Positions 53,079 through 59,269 of a stretch of DNA of 59,269 bases are shown here, piece after piece. Every line of letters starts with the position of its first letter. Positions within the stretch are counted from its first letter, which is position 1. The notes beneath the pieces are model-generated. The model was not told where the DNA came from. It saw nothing but the letters and a program-made list of their open reading frames with translations, and searched no databases. Source of the stretch: an uncultured Eubacterium sp. (GTDB lineage: Bacteria; Bacillota; Clostridia; Lachnospirales; Lachnospiraceae); contig CAJTZX010000021.1 in NCBI GenBank assembly GCA_910584345.1, positions 1 to 59,269 of the forward strand. Direction: 5' to 3'. The position numbers and the translations under genes were made by a program.

Positions 53079-54428
53079 ATGAACCGGCAGGATTTAACGA
53101 CAGGCCCGGTATTTTCTACTATGTCATTGTTTGCACTGCCAATGATACTAGGCAATATTTTGCAGCAGGGATACAATATTGCAGATACCTGGGTAGTCGG
53201 ACATATGATTGGCCCGGATGCACTCGCAGCTGTTGGTTCTGCATTTGCACTTATGACGTTTCTTACATCCGTACTGATTGGGTTGTGTATGGGAAGCGGA
53301 ACGGTTTTTTCACTTTGCTTTGGCAGACAGGACAGGCAGCAGCTAAAGAGCAGTATTTGTGCATCTTTTTTCCTATTGGCGGCAATTGCGGCGCTTCTTA
53401 CAGCTGTGTCTGTTTTGTGCGTGGATGCAATGATTGTCTGGATGAATATTCCAAAAGAGATTGCGGCAATGACAAGAGGATATTTGATTGTCGTATTTTG
53501 GGGAATTCCTGCGATTGCAGCTTACAATTTTTTCGGAGCGTATTTAAAAGCAATTGGCAATTCTGTAGTGCCGCTGGTTTTTCTTGGCATTTCTACGGTA
53601 TTTAATATTTTGTTGGATGTGTTGTTTGTAGCAGTGTTTCAATGGGGGACGCTCGGCGCAGCTTCAGCGACAATTATTTCGCAATATTTGTCAGGGATTG
53701 GGATAGGTATCTATGTATTGGTAAAAGAAGGTGAAGTAAGAAGCGCTTTGTTACATGTTCATGTGAAAACGTCCGATTTTAAAGAGATTGCAAATTATTC
53801 AGTACTGACTTGTGTGCAGCAGTCAGTGATGAATCTTGGCATTTTAATGGTGCAAGGACTTGTCAACAGTTTTGGAACAGCCGTTATGGCAGCATTTGCA
53901 GCGGCAGTTAAAATAGAAGCATTTACTTACATGCCGGCGCAGGAATACGCAAATGCTTTTTCTACTTTTATTGCTCAAAATATGGGTGCGGGACAGAAGC
54001 GCAGAGTTGTGAAAGGTGTGCGATATGCGGTGGCAACGATTGTTATTTATTGTTTGCTGGCATCTTTGCTGATCTGGATATTGGCCAAACTTTTCTTGCT
54101 TATTTTTATAAAATCTTCGCAAAAAGCAATACTTGCAGAGGGCATCCGGTATTTGCGCATTGTCGGCCCTTTTTACTTTGGCATTGGATGTTTATTTTTA
54201 TTTTATGGATTGTATCGGGCCATTGGAAAGCCTGCTATGTCTGTTGTACTGACTGTGATTTCGCTGGGAACTCGTGTCTTGTTAGCATATATGCTTTCAG
54301 CAGTAAAAACTTTTGGCGCTGCCGGAATCTGGTGGTCTATCCCAATTGGATGGATATTGGCAGATTTGACAGGCTATGTGTATTATTTATGCCGCGTGCA
54401 TTTTGACGAAAGCAGGAAGATTATTTAG
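53079..54428 (+). CDS. MATE family efflux transporter
   Basis: 449 residues, about 12 membrane segments in two MatE halves. FALPMILGNILQQGYNIADTW is the N-terminal signature, and GSAFALMTFL and FIAQNMGAGQKRRV are further landmarks. Exports cationic compounds with Na+ or H+. It begins 7 bases after the chemoreceptor, so they may share a transcript. Substrate unknown. Confidence 0.93.
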   Translation: MNRQDLTTGPVFSTMSLFALPMILGNILQQGYNIADTWVVGHMIGPDALAAVGSAFALMTFLTSVLIGLCMGSGTVFSLCFGRQDRQQLKSSICASFFLLAAIAALLTAVSVLCVDAMIVWMNIPKEIAAMTRGYLIVVFWGIPAIAAYNFFGAYLKAIGNSVVPLVFLGISTVFNILLDVLFVAVFQWGTLGAASATIISQYLSGIGIGIYVLVKEGEVRSALLHVHVKTSDFKEIANYSVLTCVQQSVMNLGILMVQGLVNSFGTAVMAAFAAAVKIEAFTYMPAQEYANAFSTFIAQNMGAGQKRRVVKGVRYAVATIVIYCLLASLLIWILAKLFLLIFIKSSQKAILAEGIRYLRIVGPFYFGIGCLFLFYGLYRAIGKPAMSVVLTVISLGTRVLLAYMLSAVKTFGAAGIWWSIPIGWILADLTGYVYYLCRVHFDESRKII

Positions 54429-54468
54429 AAAGATGGATGAAAGGCAATGAGTATTTGAAGCTATAAAG

Positions 54469-55929
54469 ATGAAGGAAACGATGCAAAATATTAAAAGTAA
54501 TGTGAAACAAAATATAGACAAACTAGAAAAAGCATTTCCAGACTGTGTGATAACAATTAAGGATACAGATGGCAAACCTTGCAAACAAGTGAATTTTGAA
54601 CTTTTGCACCAGATGCTTGAAGAACCTGCACTACCGCAAACACAGAGGTGTGAGTTTACCTGGACAGGCAGGAAAGAGGCAGCCGCGCAGGCAGCCAGCC
54701 GGACGGACTTAAGACTATTCCCTTGTAAACAAGAAAGCGTTTATTGGGATGACACAGACAATGTATATATTGAAGGTGATAATCTGCCTGTTTTAAAATT
54801 GCTGCAGAGAAGTTACAAGAATAAAATAAAAATGATTTATATCGATCCGCCATATAATACAGGGTCAGATTCCTTTGTTTATACGGATGATTTTTCACAT
54901 GCCGGCTGGTGTTCCATGATGTATCCAAGGCTTTTACTGGCAAGAAATCTTTTAACTGAAGACGGCATGATCTTTTTATCGATCGACGATCACGAATATG
55001 CAAATCTAAAAAAAATTTGTGATGAAATATTCGGTGAAAGTAATTACTGTGGAACTTTTATTGTCAATTCTGCACCAAATGCCCGTGATTATGGACATAT
55101 TGGAAAAATGCATGAGTACTGCCTGTTTTATGCAAAAAACAGTTCTAAGACAAAGACCTATCCGCTCACAGACACGGAGAAAAAGTTCAGGTTTGCAGAT
55201 GAAAAAGGCGGTTTTAATATTCATCCGCTGTATAATAGTAACGAGGCATTTCATAAAAACAACCGCCCGAATTTGTACTATCCATTTTATCTGTATCCGG
55301 ATGAACCGGTTCGTACAGATGGTTTTTATAAAATCGGACTGGAAAAAAAGGATAACAGCATAGAACTATATCCTCCGAAATCGCAAAAAAACGGCGTGCA
55401 GTTTGTTTGGCGATGGGGAAAAGATAAGGCAAGACAGCATTTAAATAAAGAAATTGCCGGTTATAAGCTTCGGGAAGGGGAGTATCGTATTATACAAAAA
55501 ATGCGTTGCAACAAAAAAATCATCCGCAGTCTTTTAACGGACAAAAAATATGCAAGCAGGAGAGGAACAGCTGAAGCGGAGGAGTTGTTTGGAGCAAAAA
55601 TATTTTCCTTTCCAAAACCATTATCACTGCTTTTAGATTTTTGCAGGGCAGGCACGAACGGGCAGGATATTATTTTGGACTTCTTTTCAGGTTCGGCGAC
55701 GACTGCGCATGCGGTGATGCTGTTAAATGCACAGGACGGGGGCAACAGAAAGTTTATGATGGTACAAAGGCCCGAACAGACCGACGAAGAGAGTGAAGCT
55801 TACAAAGCAGGTTACCGTACTATTTGTGAAATAGGAAAAGAGCGGATTAGGCGCGCTGCGGAAAAGATAAGGAAAGAATACTCAAAAGCAGTATTTGACA
55901 GTGGATTTCGTGTGTACAAGCTCCGCTGA
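54469..55929 (+). CDS. Orphan, C-terminally short type III DNA methyltransferase (Mod)
   Basis: 486 residues, beta-class adenine methyltransferase. The catalytic motif DPPYNTGSD begins at Asp126 and the SAM-binding LDFFSGSATTAHAV is at about 403-416. A variable target-recognition region of roughly 190-350 lies between. Full-length Mod proteins usually continue well beyond the GFRVYKL motif; here the protein ends there. No Res helicase/nuclease gene follows. It may be a solitary epigenetic enzyme or a decaying one. Start uncertain: ATG 54469, or ATG 54481 just after GAAGGA. Confidence 0.83.
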   Translation: MKETMQNIKSNVKQNIDKLEKAFPDCVITIKDTDGKPCKQVNFELLHQMLEEPALPQTQRCEFTWTGRKEAAAQAASRTDLRLFPCKQESVYWDDTDNVYIEGDNLPVLKLLQRSYKNKIKMIYIDPPYNTGSDSFVYTDDFSHAGWCSMMYPRLLLARNLLTEDGMIFLSIDDHEYANLKKICDEIFGESNYCGTFIVNSAPNARDYGHIGKMHEYCLFYAKNSSKTKTYPLTDTEKKFRFADEKGGFNIHPLYNSNEAFHKNNRPNLYYPFYLYPDEPVRTDGFYKIGLEKKDNSIELYPPKSQKNGVQFVWRWGKDKARQHLNKEIAGYKLREGEYRIIQKMRCNKKIIRSLLTDKKYASRRGTAEAEELFGAKIFSFPKPLSLLLDFCRAGTNGQDIILDFFSGSATTAHAVMLLNAQDGGNRKFMMVQRPEQTDEESEAYKAGYRTICEIGKERIRRAAEKIRKEYSKAVFDSGFRVYKLR

Positions 55930-56046
55930 TATTTTTCCGGCAGAGCCTTAAATGGGATAGGATTTGGCTTACATTTTACTAAAATATGTTTTATTTTATT
56001 CTGAAAAAGCTTTTGATGCCATTATGAAACAGTGTAGGAGGTTTTT

Positions 56047-56124
56047 ATGATAGCTGTTAGAGATGCGGTGATAGAAGATGCAAAACGTATTTTGGTGATA
56101 TATGATTATTATGTAAAAATTTAA
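56047..56124 (+). pseudogene. 5' fragment of a GNAT acetyltransferase gene
   Basis: A good ribosome binding site, TAGGAGG, precedes an ATG whose 25 codons read MIAVRDAVIEDAKRILVIYD then YYVKI and stop. This matches the N-terminal strand and helix of GNAT proteins (IREATIEDAERILEIYDYYV). Nothing of the rest of the domain follows, so it is a truncated relic. Confidence 0.65.
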
Positions 56125-56246
56125 GTATCTTTATGAACTTTTTTGTGTCTATAGAAATTAAAGTTGTCTACCCTATAAATACATAATTACAGATGCAAAA
56201 TTATAATCTTTATGGTATAAAAAGTTTAAGGAGAAAGATAGAAGTT

Positions 56247-56645
56247 ATGGATAATTATGATGAGATATTAGATTGTATCTTTGGTTTTGCACAAATGATA
56301 AACGAAGAAGGCCCATCCTCTGTTAATGTTGAAGATATTGATATGAGCAAAGAATATGTTTGTTTAGTGAAAAGTGGGTTTTCTCACTTATTAAACGGCA
56401 CTCAGATCAAAAATATTTTATGGAGCAGTGAGATCATATATTATATTATCAATCATTCAAATATAACGCAGCATGAAATACAGGAAATATTGTTGATGGA
56501 AGAAGTAATTATGCTCTTGCAAAATGGGCCGGTTGAACAATTATCGGAAATACTTCATCGTTATGGCTCATATAACTTAATTATGAAATATAGTGATTGG
56601 TTAGAACGCTTTATAAAATCAAAAAATATTGATGAATTATCGTAA
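56247..56645 (+). CDS. Hypothetical small acidic protein
   Basis: 132 residues from ATG 56247 (AAGGAG at 56228-56233 upstream); an ATG at 56193 would add 18 basic residues but lacks a ribosome binding site. Helix-rich, no signal peptide or membrane segment. Segments such as GFSHLLNGTQIKNILWSSEI and EIQEILLMEEVIMLLQNGPV are unfamiliar. AT-rich compared with the housekeeping genes, suggesting acquisition. Function unknown. Confidence 0.6.
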   Translation: MDNYDEILDCIFGFAQMINEEGPSSVNVEDIDMSKEYVCLVKSGFSHLLNGTQIKNILWSSEIIYYIINHSNITQHEIQEILLMEEVIMLLQNGPVEQLSEILHRYGSYNLIMKYSDWLERFIKSKNIDELS

Positions 56646-56692
56646 TTCATTATTTTAATTTTTATATACTTTTAAAAACGAATATAGCAGAT

Positions 56693-56735
56693 AAAGCCGG
56701 AAGGATCGTTCGATGGTTCTTCCGGCTTTGTCTGT
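56693..56735 (+). terminator. Terminator after the hypothetical gene
   Basis: AAAGCCGGAAG (56693-56703) and CTTCCGGCTTT (56719-56729) form an 11-bp perfect stem with a T-rich tail. From here to 56802 I see no gene. Confidence 0.82.
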
Positions 56736-56802
56736 TTCGAATTTATTATTATTTTGTTTATCGCTTTATATGCATTTAAACACTTATATTTTTTTAAGAT
56801 GA

Positions 56803-57590
56803 TGCAACAAAATCAAGCTGAATACGGTAGCAGGTCTTCAAGATAACACGTCAAAACAAGAACAGCCAGGCGGTAACATGCAGACAGATCAGGAAAATGA
56901 TAAGATCAGCAGCACACAGGCAGATCAGGGTGAGAATCTGGATGGTGGCGTACAGACAGATCCGGCTGAGGATAAAGTTGGTAATGTACAGACAGATCCG
57001 GTTAAGGATAAAGTTAGTAACATAAAGGCAGACCAGGCTGAGGAGCAGGAGCGAGATGCGAAACACTATCAGGAAACAATGGACGGTGTTACAGTTACAC
57101 TATCAGAAGTGGCTTATGACTATCATGCAATTTATGTTGCTATATTGGTGCAGAATGAGAAAGGTTTTGTGAAGGATACGCTGATTCCAGATGGATTATG
57201 TTATGACGCGCAAGTGAAGCTGTATCGTGCAGATGGGAGTACGGAAGAGTTTCATTATGAAAGTGAAGGCAGGTTTGTACGTACGATAGAAGGGGAATTT
57301 GTGGATGCACATACGTTTAAAGGAATTTTTCAGTTTTGTGAGTCCGGCTTTGACCTGTCAGAGTATACTGCCTGTGAACTGACTTTTTGGGAATTTGAGC
57401 AGCAATTGAAGACCGGCGAGACAGAGACTATTATTGTGCCGGATTATGGGAAAGTTTCCCAGATGATACCTGACAGTGTACCTTATAAAGGGCCTTGAAA
57501 ATTTCATTTGGATTTTGACGGTTTGGAGGTCAGCGAACAGGAAGTGGCTGTACATGATGTCAATGACGAGGGTTTTGGTTCTGGTTTTAT
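56803..57590 (+). pseudogene. DUF4179/DUF5643-like protein gene with internal stop
   Basis: An open frame from 56803 lacks a credible start; the first ATG is 56878. It encodes a low-complexity linker with repeated QTDP/KDK units (about 56878-57050), then a beta-rich domain (MDGVTVTLSEVAYDYHAIYV onward) like the extracellular part of RsiV/DUF4179-type anti-sigma or envelope proteins. TGA at 57496-57498 interrupts PYKGP-stop-KFHLDFDG. The same frame continues with VAVHDVNDEGFGSGFITK, and homologs usually have Trp at the stop. At about 57590 the sequence changes abruptly to AT-rich unrelated sequence. It lacks a membrane or signal segment at its N-terminus. Confidence 0.6.
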
Positions 57591-58320
57591 AACTAAATTA
57601 GAAATTAATAAAAATGACGAAGATTTTTCAAAATGTTTAATTGAGTATGAAATAACAAGACAAATCATAGACAAAATTCAAGATATCAAAATTTTTATTG
57701 GTTCAACAAGAGGATCGTTAAATAAAGTTAAATATTTTGCGAAATGTTTGCCATATATGGATCCTAAATTTGAAGAACAATTAGAGATAACCTGCTTTTC
57801 GAATATGGACTTTTTATGGGAACGGTAGGGATAAAGAATGTATATATATTAATGGAAAAAAACAATAATATTAAATTACCATTTGACTTATACGGAGTGA
57901 ATTATTTAACTTATAATGATATTACAAAAATGGATCATATTTTAAATGCTATTACAAAAAAGGCGAAAGATATTTTTGTTGAAAAAGTAAATACTTATTT
58001 ATCAAACAAATTTGAGTCACAAGATCATGAATTAAAGGTAGCTTATCATAAGCATATAAAAAAAATGCACATGGAGAAGCAAAAAAATGATGCGAAAATG
58101 AAACAAATAAATAAGAAAGTTTCAGAAATAAAGTTGAATGTAGAACGTGGCGTATATCATACTGGAATATTTATAGATGTAGATAAAATGAACCAAATTA
58201 ATGAAAAGTATGGAAAAGATCATGGAGACAGAATATTAAAAGTTATAACAAAAATTATTGAGGATTCATTAAAACATTTTAACTATTACTTTTGCTGTTT
58301 TATTAAATTCAAATTCAATT
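57591..58320 (+). pseudogene. AT-rich relic of a TIR-like nucleotide-binding / GGDEF-like gene
   Basis: Two overlapping frames join near 57810-57830. The first has IKIFIGSTRGSLNKVKYFAK, resembling the opening strand of the TIR-like nucleotide-binding domain (PF10137). The second resumes with GTVGIKNVYILMEKN and LPFDLYGVNYLTYND, like that domain's C-terminus; its middle (about 40 residues) appears deleted. A charged coiled linker follows, then GIFIDVDKMNQINEKYGKDH and GDRILKVITKIIEDSL, which fit the first half of a GGDEF/palm cyclase domain. The GGDEF loop itself is missing. No start codon, one frameshift, truncated end: a pseudogene. Domain names are my pattern reading, not a search. Confidence 0.5.
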
Positions 58321-59269
58321 GAAGATCCGAGCAACAAAGTAAAAAGGCTCATATCTAAAATACGTCAGTCCGGGCAAAAGTGCGTGGAAGCAGAGGATGA
58401 TAAGGATATTAAAGATAAAGTGACGGCTTGGGTTTTAAATATGGCGCATGTTGTTTGCAAAGGACAAAATCCCTGTGGGCTTACCGCGTATGCGATTAGA
58501 AAAACGAGATATTATGTGAAAGATGTTTATAAAGAAAAAGAGGCAGGAATACGGGCAGTGTTTTTGATTTGAGAGAGGAATATGAAAAAGCGGCTTATTT
58601 TCATAGTAAGGGATTATGGTATCGCTTAAAAAGCGGCGGCTTGTATACACCTTCTACGGTTACCTCTCTTCATAATCTGGCAAATACCTGGAATCTGGCG
58701 GGAAAATGGCTGCCTGCGCTTTTTGTGGAGCGAATGGCGGTTTGGGGACTGAAAAAGCAGGAAGTTCGTGCAGATGATTATCCTGTATATTTGTGTATGG
58801 GAGATTTGCTAGAACGGATGCATTTAAGAAATTTTGCGTTGACATATTATAAACAGGTATCTTATTTGCTAAGAAGAAAAAAAGAGATTGTTTCTGAAAC
58901 GGTGGAAATTCATCTGATATTGGCGACATTTGCGAAAGACTGGGAAAAGAACGAAAATTCTGAAAAGAGTCTGTTAAAGGCCTTAGAATTGCTGGAGCAC
59001 AAACAAGAATGGTATCGCAAAGATGACGAGCTGAAAATGGCAGTGTATTTATCGTTGGAACACTATTATTACTGTCTGGAAAGATATGAGGATGCTTTAA
59101 ACTGTCTGGATATCTTAGAAGAAACGCTGGATTCCTGTTTGTACCGTGAGGAGTATGCAGACATTCGTGAGATGGTTTCTTATGAACGGGAACGTTGCAC
59201 CTCCGGTTTTTGCCATGAGTACTCTCGGAAATTCACAGCCCTTGAAAATACTGGTGTTCCAAAGAACTC
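58321..59269 (+). pseudogene. Frame-disrupted helical-repeat protein gene, runs off the window
   Basis: One frame (to TGA 58570-58572) reads from EDPSNKVKRLISKIRQSGQK to KEKEAGIRAVF. A second frame, open from 58533 to the window end, continues DLREEYEKAAYFHSKGLWYR and then helix pairs such as YYYCLERYEDALNCLDILEE, TPR-like. The join falls at a T5 run (58561-58565); a one-base gain or two-base loss there would fuse both into one protein. No clear start. The 3' end is outside the window. Function unknown; perhaps the C-terminal part of an HTH-TPR regulator. Confidence 0.5.

Noticed and set aside
1..59269. CRISPR arrays, tRNA or rRNA genes, 4.5S RNA, tmRNA, integrase
   Set aside because: I saw no regularly spaced repeats, cloverleaf with CCA-type ends, rRNA core sequences or tyrosine/serine recombinase motifs; a covariance-model scan would be needed to exclude small RNAs.

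Overview
The window looks like chromosome from a Gram-positive gut-type Clostridia, most likely Lachnospiraceae. This is inference from gene content: GlnRS, a glgC/glgD pair, DUF1848 and DUF2225 proteins, a MocR regulator, AmmeMemoRadiSam genes, moderate-to-low GC, strong AGGAGG-type ribosome binding sites and almost all genes on one strand. No tRNA, rRNA, CRISPR array or intact insertion sequence was seen.

Layout. 1-8.3 kb: the tail of an unknown reading frame, lepA, hemW, the three-gene AmmeMemoRadiSam cluster, glnS and a DUF2225 protein. 8.3-11 kb: a MocR-type regulator that has lost two PLP-contact residues, a relic of a PD-(D/E)XK (Rpn-like) element, and cutC. 11-16.6 kb: arginine biosynthesis, with argG divergent from argC, a GNAT gene, argB and argD, and ArgR boxes in the shared intergenic region. 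16.6-18.7 kb: a 166-bp palindromic repeat, then a MerR/TipAS regulator with a MerR-type 19-bp-spacer promoter, and a DUF1848 protein. 18.8-25.2 kb: DNA uptake and envelope genes (comEA, a two-component system, a GerMN lipoprotein, comEC), with tmcAL convergent to comEC. 26.8-32.2 kb: a membrane-anchored phosphoesterase, glgC, glgD and ackA.

32.3-48.2 kb is the conserved housekeeping block: yceD, rpmF, plsX, acpP, rnc, smc, ftsY, then ylxM, ffh, rpsP, khpA, rimM, trmD. It covers fatty-acid initiation, ribosome and RNA maturation, protein targeting and chromosome condensation. It is split after ftsY by an AAA-ATPase/nuclease gene, ilvA and an HPr-like gene. After trmD, where rplS often sits, there is a 4'-phosphopantetheinyl transferase gene.

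48.2-55.9 kb is accessory: a K+ channel fused to nucleotide-binding and RyR-like domains, azlC-azlD, a chemoreceptor, a MATE exporter and an orphan, C-terminally short type III DNA methyltransferase. 56-59.3 kb is a gene graveyard: a GNAT fragment, an intact small unknown gene, a DUF4179-like gene with an in-frame stop, an AT-rich relic of a TIR-like/GGDEF-like gene, and a frame-disrupted helical-repeat-like gene that runs off the end.

The most interesting items are the RyR-domain potassium channel, the TIR-like/GGDEF-like relic, the MocR regulator with coordinated loss of PLP ligands, the GNAT gene inside the arg operon, and the palindromic repeat.
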